Assembly (NCBI RefSeq): GCF_040515995.1 | Contig: NZ_CP159485.1 | Span: 806,001-870,000, forward strand | DNA length: 64,000 nucleotides | Source of the DNA: Proteinivorax hydrogeniformans | GTDB lineage: Bacteria; Bacillota; Proteinivoracia; Proteinivoracales; Proteinivoracaceae | Direction of reading: 5' to 3' | Shown: piece by piece, positions 16,674 to 24,049 of the stretch | How the letters are laid out: every line of letters starts with the position of its first letter | Position numbering within the stretch: position 1 is the first letter of the stretch | Translations under genes and position numbers: made by a program | The notes under the pieces: model-generated | The model's input: only the letters and a program-made list of their open reading frames with translations | Told to the model about the DNA's origin: nothing | Database searches by the model: none

Positions 16674-17051
16674 GTGAAAAGGTTTTTTTTAGGAATTTTT
16701 GTTGTGCTTTTTACAGTTAACAGCATTGGGTGTTCCTCAGGCACCACAACCCAAAAAAGCAGTGTGAGTATTGATGATGAAACAAAAGATATTTCTGAAG
16801 CCTTAAGTATAGACATAGATAGAACTCTTCAAGAGCTTGCCCTTTGCTTTGATGTCAGGATTTCACAGGGGGATCTAAGCTGGCAGGTTTTAAGTCCTCA
16901 AGGTCAAGTAGTAAAAGAAGGCAAAGTTGAAAGTGGTGAAAGCTATAGAGAACGTCTTTACTTTGCACCTAGGCAAGGGCGATGGATTGTTGAAGTTGAC
17001 GGGAAAAAAATAGCTGGCAAGGTGGAAATGGAGTGGGTTGGTACTAAATAG
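16674..17051 (+). CDS. Small lipoprotein of unknown function
   Basis: A 125-residue product with a lipoprotein signal: basic start, hydrophobic core, then NSIGC where the cysteine would be lipidated. The mature part holds one compact, probably all-beta domain (DVRISQGDLSWQVLSPQGQ, then GRWIVEVDGKKIAGKVEMEW). The same layout, a hydrophobic I/L-x-V strand, an acidic turn, and a G-x-Y/W-x-V-x-V ending, is seen in the lipoproteins at 20137 and 20628. GTG 16674 is chosen as start because GGGGGG lies 6 nt upstream; ATG 16668 abuts that site. Function unknown. Confidence 0.7.
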   Translation: MKRFFLGIFVVLFTVNSIGCSSGTTTQKSSVSIDDETKDISEALSIDIDRTLQELALCFDVRISQGDLSWQVLSPQGQVVKEGKVESGESYRERLYFAPRQGRWIVEVDGKKIAGKVEMEWVGTK

Positions 17052-17070
17052 CTTTTAGAAGTTTAAGTTT

Positions 17071-17115
17071 ATATAAAAAAGAAGAACCCAAGGGCTGGAT
17101 TCTTCTTTTTTATAT
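17071..17115. terminator. Bidirectional terminator between lipoprotein gene and bioY
   Basis: ATATAAAAAAGAAGAA pairs perfectly with TTCTTCTTTTTTATAT; it serves both convergent genes. Confidence 0.85.
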
Positions 17116-17116
17116 G

Positions 17117-17683
17117 TTAACTTAGATTTATAACTTGATATATCCTTTGCGTAACAATAGCAGCTAAGACTGTAAGAGCCAAATCTTTGATAAAAGCTGG
17201 AATCATCCAACTTAAAATTACAGAATAATGCACAGCATCTAAACCGACGATTATCCTGTAAGCGAAATACATATAATGGACTCCTAATATATAATTTGTT
17301 AACAGTCCTAATAAAGCAGCCATTAAGTAAGTTTTTTGGGTTAAAACGCTAGAGTTTTCCATAAACTTACCAACAACATAAGCTACTGATATAAAAGATA
17401 AGATAAAACCAAAAGTAGGACTTAAAATTACATTTAATCCCCCTTGTAAATTTGCAAAAATTGGAGCTCCAGCTAAACCAATGACAGTATAAGCAGTCAT
17501 AGATAAAACCCCCATACGGCTGCCTAGAAGAATCCCGGCCATAATAGAGAAAAAAGTCTGTAAAGTAACTGGGACTCCGCCTACCATTAAGAAAGAAGTG
17601 GCATTAGCTCCTATCGCCATCAGTGCTACAAACAGCCCAGTCAAAACTATGTCGCGGGCTGATAATTTACTTTTTGTTGTCAT
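17117..17683 (-). CDS. bioY: BioY biotin transporter (ECF substrate-binding component)
   Basis: A 188-residue membrane protein with about six segments. LFVALMAIGA, VGGVPVTLQTFFSIMAGILL, GLAGAPIF and GGLNVILSPTFGFILSF are the classic BioY motifs. BioY captures biotin and either acts alone or with the shared EcfA/EcfT energising module, which is not encoded here. The gene starts 3 nt after the stop of the MORN-metalloprotease gene, so the two are very likely co-transcribed. No BirA-type operator is evident in front of the operon. Confidence 0.93.
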   Translation of the reverse strand: MTTKSKLSARDIVLTGLFVALMAIGANATSFLMVGGVPVTLQTFFSIMAGILLGSRMGVLSMTAYTVIGLAGAPIFANLQGGLNVILSPTFGFILSFISVAYVVGKFMENSSVLTQKTYLMAALLGLLTNYILGVHYMYFAYRIIVGLDAVHYSVILSWMIPAFIKDLALTVLAAIVTQRIYQVINLS

Positions 17684-17686
17684 ACT

Positions 17687-19351
17687 TCACCTCGAAATAT
17701 TAGATTTGAAATAACTTATTACTCTTTTGAAAAAGTTTGTTTGGGTTATGGGAAATACATCTTTTGCCAGATCACACTCTATTTTAGGCGGATGGTCTGT
17801 TACCTGTTTACTTATATAACACTTTCCCTTATCATTAGCTACCATATAAATGGTGTTCTCATCTATAGGCTCAGATAATGGAGCAGACACTCCTCTTGCT
17901 TTTGCCACATCGGCGATTTGATTATAGGGCCAATCTAACTGTAACACCCAATCTAAATCAGTGCAAAGCGTATAAAGATTGATATTATCGTGACACATAT
18001 TTTCATTTATAAACTGTATGTTGCCACTTTCCTCATCAAGATATGCAGCAAGCTTAGGACTATAATGGTAACCCTTAGAGGATAGTTTAGCTACATTAAC
18101 CTCAAAAAAATTGCTAGTTTGTGGAGCTATTTCTTCAAATTCAACGCTGCAATTGGGCATGTATTTACGCTTGCTTTCTCTACTAAGAAAAAAAGCTGCA
18201 AAAGATTCCGCAAAATACTCAGAGCAGTTATCAGTATAATAACTTAAGTCACAGCTACAGCAATTAAACAACTTGGTTGCCTCTTGCGAACAGATGTCTT
18301 CAAATTTTTCTGTGTTAGATATATCCTCGAGGAGAAAATAGTCCACTAGATGTCCAATCTCATGAAAAGTAACACAAGTAGCATTATCTACATCCAACCT
18401 TACTACAGCTAGACGGTAATTTGGAGAAGCGATACCAGACAGGTGAGAACTAACAACGCCAGAGTCAAGAGACATATTTTCATAGAACTCTGGCTGATCG
18501 GAGATGCTTCCGGTTACAAAACGCAAATTTACTCCTAACCGAGTTAACTCCTTTAAAAGCGCAGTAGGTATTCTTTCTATTTCCTCTAGTGCCTGTAAAA
18601 GAGTAGACTCGTGCTTATCACTTAAGTTTTTGTCCAGCTGTAAAAATTGATAAAACAAGCTTTTTAAATCATTATCAACTTCTGCTTGAACTATGAAAGG
18701 CTCAAGAATTAAGGCGTTAGAAACTTTCTTTTCAGTTAGTTCTATCATATTTAGAAAAAGTTTTTTATGATCTAACTCGTTTGTACTTAACGTTTGCTCA
18801 ATCCAGCGACGTCCTGCCTGAGAAAGCAAAGCTTCATTAGCATTACAGGAGAAATAAGAACCGTCAGGGCGTAGGAAACTTCCCTCTGTTGGGACCCCGT
18901 AAAGCCAATTCCCTTCAAAAATCTTATCTCCATCCAAAGTAAAAAGTTCGCCTTGACCGTGTGGAAGTCCTAACTCCCACTGCCCTTGATAGACAACATT
19001 TTCTTTTATATATAGATTGCCCTGTCCGCTAAAATGATTTTTCTCCCAATGCCCTTTATAAGTTAGGTTTTTATCTTGTAACAAACCAAACCCATCGAGA
19101 TACCCCTCATGAAACTCTCCTTCTATAATTTTTTCTCCTTTTTGGTTAAACACAACACCTTCAGAGTGGGGGGCACCCCCCTTAAGTTGGCCCTGGTATT
19201 TAAGTTCCCCGTTGGGATGATAAAGATTTTGCCCTAAACGTATATTTATAAAAACAAATAATAAAGATAATAAAAGCAGAAATATTAAAGCAACTAGTAA
19301 AAACTTATTAGACAATATATTAGATCCTCGAGGTAATAATTTTTTAATCAT
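17687..19351 (-). CDS. Membrane-anchored MORN-repeat protein with anthrax lethal-factor-like metalloprotease domain
   Basis: A 554-residue protein with one N-terminal membrane anchor (about residues 15-37), so the rest should be extracytoplasmic. Residues about 46-165 hold five or so MORN-type repeats (YKGHWEKNHFSGQGNLY, YQGQWELGLPHGQGELF). The C-terminal half has a zinc protease site, HEIGH at 330-334, and downstream SEYFAESFAAFF (residues 377-388), whose glutamate would be the third ligand. This pairing and spacing match the ATLF (anthrax lethal factor) fold of gluzincin-like proteases. A cysteine cluster (FNCCSC) lies between. ATG 19351 follows TAGGAGTG. It is directly followed by bioY. 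Substrate unknown. Confidence 0.75.
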   Translation of the reverse strand: MIKKLLPRGSNILSNKFLLVALIFLLLLSLLFVFINIRLGQNLYHPNGELKYQGQLKGGAPHSEGVVFNQKGEKIIEGEFHEGYLDGFGLLQDKNLTYKGHWEKNHFSGQGNLYIKENVVYQGQWELGLPHGQGELFTLDGDKIFEGNWLYGVPTEGSFLRPDGSYFSCNANEALLSQAGRRWIEQTLSTNELDHKKLFLNMIELTEKKVSNALILEPFIVQAEVDNDLKSLFYQFLQLDKNLSDKHESTLLQALEEIERIPTALLKELTRLGVNLRFVTGSISDQPEFYENMSLDSGVVSSHLSGIASPNYRLAVVRLDVDNATCVTFHEIGHLVDYFLLEDISNTEKFEDICSQEATKLFNCCSCDLSYYTDNCSEYFAESFAAFFLSRESKRKYMPNCSVEFEEIAPQTSNFFEVNVAKLSSKGYHYSPKLAAYLDEESGNIQFINENMCHDNINLYTLCTDLDWVLQLDWPYNQIADVAKARGVSAPLSEPIDENTIYMVANDKGKCYISKQVTDHPPKIECDLAKDVFPITQTNFFKRVISYFKSNISR

Positions 19352-19571
19352 TTAAACACTCCTAAAGAATCATATTGACCTACTATAAAATTCGTGATTA
19401 AGCTATCTTAATCCTTGTGATAAACTCCTTTTTCTATTAAGAATCTCAAAAAAAATTAAATAAATAAGGAGGAATTATTATATAAGTATAGAAGAGTTTT
19501 TTATAAATATTTTTTGAAAAGCAAGTAATGTTCAATAAAATCGAGTGTACAATCTTAGAGGGGATGATATC

Positions 19572-20102
19572 ATGCTAGAAATTTTAAAAAACAGAAGAAG
19601 TATCAGAAAGTATGAAAACAAACGGATAGAACAAGAAAAGTTAGCTAAACTTCTAAAAGCAGTTCTTTTATCACCAACCTCAAAAAATAAGCGACCATGG
19701 GAATTTATAGTGGTGGAGGATACTCAGACAATGCAAGAACTATCAAAGGCCAAAAAAGGTGGTTCTCAATTTTTAAAAAATGCTCCATTAGCTATAGTGA
19801 TAACAGCTGATAGTGGCATTAGTGATGTTTGGGTAGAGGATGCTTCAATTGCCTCCATAACCTTACAATATGCAGCTGAATCTTTAGGTCTGGGCTCATG
19901 TTGGGTACAGATTAGAAATAGGGAAAATGATGAGGGTGCCAGCGAGCAGTATGTTCAAGACCTTCTTGGGATTCCTAAAGAAAAACATGTCGAATCAATT
20001 ATAGCTATTGGCTATCCTGCTGAAGAAAAAGAGCCCCACTCAGATGATGAGTTACTTTATGATAAGATTTATAGGGGTAAATATGGGCAGGCGTATCAAT
20101 AG
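19572..20102 (+). CDS. Nitroreductase-family FMN oxidoreductase
   Basis: A 176-residue member of the nitroreductase fold. RRSIRKYENK at the N-terminus binds the FMN phosphate; SPTSKNKRPWEFIVVED is the second flavin contact; SLGLGSCWVQI and IAIGYPAEEK complete the usual pattern. These are NAD(P)H-dependent, dimeric, cytoplasmic enzymes with broad or unknown electron acceptors. The start ATG 19572 is 8 nt after GAGGGG; the frame is open further upstream to 19545 but without support. Confidence 0.9.
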   Translation: MLEILKNRRSIRKYENKRIEQEKLAKLLKAVLLSPTSKNKRPWEFIVVEDTQTMQELSKAKKGGSQFLKNAPLAIVITADSGISDVWVEDASIASITLQYAAESLGLGSCWVQIRNRENDEGASEQYVQDLLGIPKEKHVESIIAIGYPAEEKEPHSDDELLYDKIYRGKYGQAYQ

Positions 20103-20136
20103 TTATAGATTAAACTAAAAAGGAGAGGATACTTTT

Positions 20137-20535
20137 ATGAGGAAACTTTTTGCTTTAGGTGCAGTTATTTTGTTGGCTCTATCGATCGTCGGCTGCTCTA
20201 GCTACTCTGCAGATGTGTATGAAAGAGAATCCAGTGGTCAACGGGTAGAGATTACTTTTGAAGAGTTAGATGGCAAAGTTGAAGAGTTAATTCATGTAGA
20301 TAGAAGTGGTGGACTAGATATTGACGTGCTGATAGACAATGGAGAGATTGAGCTAGAACTTGCTTTTTTAGATGAGGAGGAAGAAGAACCTATTGTAACT
20401 GATCAATTATCTCAAGTTTTTGACTCAAATAACGACTTGCAGTATAGCACAGATGATTCCTTTAACAATGGGGTGTATAGGCTGCTACTAAGTGGGGAAG
20501 ATGCTGACGGAACAGTAGTAATTGATTTTAATTAA
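20137..20535 (+). CDS. Lipoprotein of unknown function (paralogue pair, first member)
   Basis: A 132-residue protein with a lipoprotein signal ending ALSIVGC (lipidated Cys about residue 20). The mature domain is acidic and likely all-beta. It shares layout and wording with the protein at 20628: SYSADVYERESSGQ against TYSVTFFESD, FEELDGKVEELIHV against FKELDGRMVEELSV, and a GVYRLLLSGEDADGTVVIDF ending. Ribosome binding site AAGGAGAGG. The two genes are separated by a terminator. Function unknown; possibly a small binding or structural domain on the outer face of the membrane. Confidence 0.8.
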   Translation: MRKLFALGAVILLALSIVGCSSYSADVYERESSGQRVEITFEELDGKVEELIHVDRSGGLDIDVLIDNGEIELELAFLDEEEEEPIVTDQLSQVFDSNNDLQYSTDDSFNNGVYRLLLSGEDADGTVVIDFN

Positions 20536-20542
20536 AGTTTAA

Positions 20543-20578
20543 AAAATCCATCCCTTTAAAATAAGGGGTGGATTTTTA
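20543..20578 (+). terminator. Terminator between the paired lipoprotein genes
   Basis: AAATCCATCCCTT pairs with AAGGGGTGGATTT around TAAAAT, followed by TTATT. Confidence 0.85.
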
Positions 20579-20627
20579 TTATATATCTAAGTAATTTGAA
20601 TAGTATTAATAGAAAGGAGGTCATATA

Positions 20628-21023
20628 ATGAAAAGCTTAAGTTATATGTTTATAATAATTATTCTGGTAGCTACATTATCAGGCTGCTCTACATACTCGG
20701 TAACTTTTTTTGAAAGTGATATAGTAGATGGAAATGGTCAGCACAGAATATATAGTTTTAAAGAGCTAGACGGTAGGATGGTTGAAGAACTTTCAGTTGA
20801 AGCAAGCGAAGGTGTGAGTTTATCCATAGAGGTTACAAAAGGAGAACTAAACTTAGAACTTATAGATCCTAATGGGAATAACATCTTGGTCAATGATCTA
20901 ATTAAAACATTTGATAAAGAAAATCATTTAAGCTTTATAAGTGAAGATAGCTTTCCTAAGGGAGCATATACACTAGTAATTAAAGGTCAGAAAGCTGATG
21001 GTTTAATTGAAATCAAGTTTTGA
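20628..21023 (+). CDS. Lipoprotein of unknown function (paralogue pair, second member)
   Basis: A 131-residue lipoprotein with a hydrophobic signal ending TLSGC, then TYSVTFFESD. It is a tandem paralogue of the preceding gene: same length, same FKELDG motif, same final G-x-Y-x-L-x-x-x-G-x-x-A-D-G-x-x-x-I-x-F pattern (GAYTLVIKGQKADGLIEIKF). Ribosome binding site AAAGGAGG. Its own terminator with the first copy suggests independent expression. No known domain recognised. Confidence 0.8.
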   Translation: MKSLSYMFIIIILVATLSGCSTYSVTFFESDIVDGNGQHRIYSFKELDGRMVEELSVEASEGVSLSIEVTKGELNLELIDPNGNNILVNDLIKTFDKENHLSFISEDSFPKGAYTLVIKGQKADGLIEIKF

Positions 21024-21149
21024 CATATGTTAATTTACTAGATGGGGAAGGATTATACCTAAAAAACGAGAAAGTATTAATAAGCAATAGTTGAATTCTC
21101 TCTTATGTAATTTACATATAATAAATTAAAAGTAAAAAGGAGAGGTGTT

Positions 21150-21242
21150 TTGGGTTTGAGGAAGGTTGGAAATAGGGAAGCATTAATATTTGCCGCAGTT
21201 TTAGCACTGATAATATTCGGTGTCCTTTTAATTAGCTATTAA
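21150..21242 (+). CDS. Small single-span membrane peptide (30 aa)
   Basis: A 30-codon frame starting at TTG 21150 (or TTG 21156), preceded by AAAAGGAGAGGTG, and ending in TAA at 21242. The product has a basic start (LRKVGNREA) and one hydrophobic span of 18 residues (LIFAAVLALIIFGVLLIS). The strong ribosome binding site and fit in the gap before yjbQ support it, but the size makes chance possible. Function unknown. Confidence 0.5.
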   Translation: MGLRKVGNREALIFAAVLALIIFGVLLISY

Positions 21243-21272
21243 ACCACTGTATTTAAGAAAGGGGTATAAGCT

Positions 21273-21671
21273 GTGTTGTTTAAGCAGGAAATTACCAGTA
21301 AAAAACATAGTCAATTTATTGAAATAACAGACATAGTTCAAAAACTTATAGAAAAAAATAATATGAAGTTTGGAATTTGTTATATATACATACCACATAC
21401 CACTGCAGCAGTGACAATAAACGAAAATGCCGATCCTTCAGTACAAAGAGATATGCTTATGGAACTAGATAAAATGGTGCCTCTAGAAGATGGATATGCT
21501 CATATTGAAGGGAACTCAGCAGCACATATTAAGGCAAGCCTGCTAGGCTTTAACCAAACAATATTAGTTGAGAACGGAAGATTACTGTTGGGCACTTGGC
21601 AAGGAGTTTACTTTTCAGAATTCGATGGTCCAAAAACAAGAACTATATATATAAAGTTAGTAAGTGAATAA
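21273..21671 (+). CDS. YjbQ/UPF0047 family protein (secondary thiamine-phosphate synthase-like)
   Basis: A 132-residue single-domain protein. IPHTTAAVTINENADPSVQRD, HIEGNSAAHIKASLLG and LGTWQGVYFSEFDGPKTR are the three conserved blocks of the YjbQ family; the histidines are thought to bind a metal or act in catalysis. E. coli YjbQ has weak thiamine-phosphate synthase activity, but the physiological role is uncertain. Start is GTG 21273 behind GAAAGGGG. No thiamine genes are nearby. Confidence 0.9.
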   Translation: MLFKQEITSKKHSQFIEITDIVQKLIEKNNMKFGICYIYIPHTTAAVTINENADPSVQRDMLMELDKMVPLEDGYAHIEGNSAAHIKASLLGFNQTILVENGRLLLGTWQGVYFSEFDGPKTRTIYIKLVSE

Positions 21672-21746
21672 ATAGAATGTATGAGGAGGGTAAACTTTTT
21701 TTTGCGATATTAAAAATGTTGAAATAAAAAAAAGAGGTGAACTATT

Positions 21747-22154
21747 ATGAAATTTATTTATAAAGATACCAAAAACCCTAATCCTTCAGAAGTATTACAG
21801 CTTTATGGTGATGTCAAATGGTCAAATTATACTGACAAACCTCAATCATTATTTAAAGGAATTAAAAATTCTTTAGAGGTAATAACTGCCTGGCAGGATG
21901 ATAAGCTAGTCGGCCTGATACGAGCAGTTGGTGATGGAGAGAGCATCCTCTATATCCAAGATATACTGGTTCTAAAGGACTATAAAAGAAATGGTATAGG
22001 TACAGAGCTAGTTAAACGCCTTTTAGCAAAATACCCCCATATAAGACAAAAGGTACTGTTAACTGATGATTCTGAGGAAACTAGAGGGTTTTATGAAAGT
22101 TTAGGTTTTAAAGCAGCTATGAAAGGCCTAATATCATTTGTTAAATTTGATTAA
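21747..22154 (+). CDS. GNAT family N-acetyltransferase
   Basis: A 135-residue acetyltransferase. The acetyl-CoA loop is DILVLKDYKRNGIGTELVKR (R/K-x-x-G-I-G), followed by LTDDSEETRGFYESLGF, the usual C-terminal strand-helix of the fold. Related to the short YjcF/YitI-like proteins that act on small amines. Ribosome binding site AAAGAGGTG. It converges on the LysR gene with a shared perfect terminator. Confidence 0.85.
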   Translation: MKFIYKDTKNPNPSEVLQLYGDVKWSNYTDKPQSLFKGIKNSLEVITAWQDDKLVGLIRAVGDGESILYIQDILVLKDYKRNGIGTELVKRLLAKYPHIRQKVLLTDDSEETRGFYESLGFKAAMKGLISFVKFD

Positions 22155-22191
22155 AACAAGGCATTTGCCGTTTTTTGGCAAATGCCTTGTT
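22155..22191. terminator. Bidirectional terminator between GNAT and LysR genes
   Basis: A perfect 15-bp stem, AACAAGGCATTTGCC and GGCAAATGCCTTGTT, closed by GTTTTTT. Confidence 0.75.
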
Positions 22192-22194
22192 ATG

Positions 22195-23085
22195 TTAATG
22201 AGAGGTGGCGTTTTCTACAATGAAATCCTTAAATCTTTTGCCGAGCGAAGAGAGAGTTCTTTTTTTATGAACTGCTAAATAAAACCAGCGGTGATAGTTT
22301 TTAAACTCTTCAAGGTGGTAAATGTTAAGCTTGTCTTTGTTAATGTCAGTTAACGCTAACTTAGATACTATTGACGATGCCATCCCTTCTTTAACGGACT
22401 GTGTGATGGACTGTACGTTATCGTAATAACCTATTATGTTAAGCTTGTTAACATCAAAGCCATTGTTTTTCAACACTTTAATAATATTTTCTCTAGTCCC
22501 TGACCCAGAAAATCTGAAAACCAAGTTTAGTCTAGATAGTGTCTCTAACCCTATTGGAGCTTCTAGTTTTATATTCTTTGGTGTAATAAGAACAAGCTGC
22601 TCCTTAATCAAAGGATAGTACTCAATGCTTTCAGTAAAATGCTTATCCCCTACAAAAGCTATATCAGCCAGTCCCTTTAATAAATGAGTAGCCACCACCT
22701 TAGAACTATTTTGTTTAACATAAAATTTACTGTTAGGGTAGTTTTTATTAAATGCACTCACCATTTTAGGGACTATGAACTGTGCTGGAACAGAGCTGGA
22801 GGAGATGTTGATTTCTCCTGGTAACTTATCATTATCGCATAAACAATCTAATGCTTTTTTTTTCATAGCGAGAATTTGTTCTGCCCAGTAAAAAAGTTTT
22901 TTCCCAGACGGTGTTAAAATAGCCTGTCTGCCGATACGGTCAAACAAAGGTTGGCCCAAATCTTTCTCCAAATTATTTATATGAGTGCTTACGGTGGACT
23001 GACTTAAAAATAAGTTTTCTGCTGCTTTAGAAAAGTTCTTTGTTTTTGCTACTTCGACGAAAACCGTTAACTGATGTAAATGCAC
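22195..23085 (-). CDS. LysR-family transcriptional regulator
   Basis: A 296-residue regulator with an N-terminal winged helix (NFSKAAENLFLSQSTVSTHI, residues about 18-37) and a periplasmic-binding-protein-like effector domain. It is transcribed divergently from the dehydratase-activator gene at 23262, the standard LysR arrangement, and a near-palindrome overlapping that gene's promoter (23165-23184) is a likely operator. It therefore probably controls the HgdC/HgdB-like pair; the effector is unknown. Confidence 0.92.
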   Translation of the reverse strand: MHLHQLTVFVEVAKTKNFSKAAENLFLSQSTVSTHINNLEKDLGQPLFDRIGRQAILTPSGKKLFYWAEQILAMKKKALDCLCDNDKLPGEINISSSSVPAQFIVPKMVSAFNKNYPNSKFYVKQNSSKVVATHLLKGLADIAFVGDKHFTESIEYYPLIKEQLVLITPKNIKLEAPIGLETLSRLNLVFRFSGSGTRENIIKVLKNNGFDVNKLNIIGYYDNVQSITQSVKEGMASSIVSKLALTDINKDKLNIYHLEEFKNYHRWFYLAVHKKRTLSSLGKRFKDFIVENATSH

Positions 23086-23164
23086 AAAATCCCCTCCTCA
23101 TAGTCTTCATTAACAATCTTAAAGGATGACATCGATTTTATCAATAGATAACGCTGCAAACTAT

Positions 23165-23205
23165 CTATAAAAGCTTTTGTATAGCTATAAAATAGCGATT
23201 ATAAT
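23165..23205 (+). promoter_or_regulatory. Promoter with overlapping palindrome in front of the activator gene
   Basis: -35 TTGTAT (23177-23182), exactly 17 bp spacer, -10 TATAAT (23200-23205). The near-palindrome CTATAAAAGCTTTTGTATAG (23165-23184) covers the -35 box and is the best candidate site for the divergent LysR protein. Confidence 0.6.
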
Positions 23206-23261
23206 GAAGTTATTAAACTTTAATTACATATGTGAAAAACATATCGTGGAGGGGAAACGTT

Positions 23262-24017
23262 TTGTACACTGTAGGAATAGATGTAGGGTCAGCTGCTATA
23301 AAGATAGTTGCTTTTGATGGTAACGATTATAAATACACAATTGAGCCCACTGGATGGTCTCCCAAAAGTAAAGGAGCGGAAGTTTATAGTCGTTTTCTTA
23401 GCGATAACAAAATTTCTTCTGGACATATCAAAAAGGTGGTTGCTACAGGTTATGGGGGAAGAAGATTAGATTTTATCGATGAATATAAAAGTGAGATAAC
23501 CTGCCATGGCAGAGGGTGCCACGTTTTAGACCCTAGCATTAAGGGAGTTATAGACATAGGCGGTCAAGACAGCAAAGCCATGCTGCTAAACGGCAGTGGT
23601 AAGGTGCTAGATTTTACCTTAAATGACAAATGCGCCGCAGGGACAGGAAGGTTTCTTCAGGTCACAGTTAATGCCTTAGGACTAGATATGGACCAGATTG
23701 ATGCTTTAGCAAATAACAGTAAGCCTCTAGAAATTGATAATATGTGCGCAGTATTTGCTGAAACAGAAGTACTTAATTTGATAGTTCAAGGGGCTAAGCA
23801 GGGAGATATTTTAGCAGGCCTATTAAAATCAATAGCCCTTAGAATTGGGAGCTTAGCTGGAAAGGTCGATATAGAGGGAGAAGTAGCTTTTTGCGGTGGT
23901 GTTGCTCAAAGCAAAGTACTAACACAAATGGTTGAGCAGTATTGCAATCTAAAAATTAATAAGCTAGAAAATCCGCAAATTACTGGAGCGTTAGGTGCGG
24001 CAGTAATAGGATTTTAG
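23262..24017 (+). CDS. 2-hydroxyacyl-CoA dehydratase activator-type ATPase (HgdC/BcrD family)
   Basis: A 251-residue ASKHA-fold ATPase. VGIDVGSAAIKIVAFDG (phosphate 1), VIDIGGQDSKAM (phosphate 2) and CGGVAQ with GALGAA (adenosine site) are visible. Cysteines in DKCAAGTGRF and DNMCAVFAE would hold the [4Fe-4S] cluster shared between two subunits. Such activators use ATP to push an electron at very low potential into a partner iron-sulfur protein. The start is TTG 23262, seven nt after GGAGGGG; the frame also reads upstream to GTG 23232. The partner follows 32 nt downstream. Confidence 0.92.
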   Translation: MYTVGIDVGSAAIKIVAFDGNDYKYTIEPTGWSPKSKGAEVYSRFLSDNKISSGHIKKVVATGYGGRRLDFIDEYKSEITCHGRGCHVLDPSIKGVIDIGGQDSKAMLLNGSGKVLDFTLNDKCAAGTGRFLQVTVNALGLDMDQIDALANNSKPLEIDNMCAVFAETEVLNLIVQGAKQGDILAGLLKSIALRIGSLAGKVDIEGEVAFCGGVAQSKVLTQMVEQYCNLKINKLENPQITGALGAAVIGF

Positions 24018-24049
24018 CAATATATAAACACACTTAGGGAGGGAATTTA

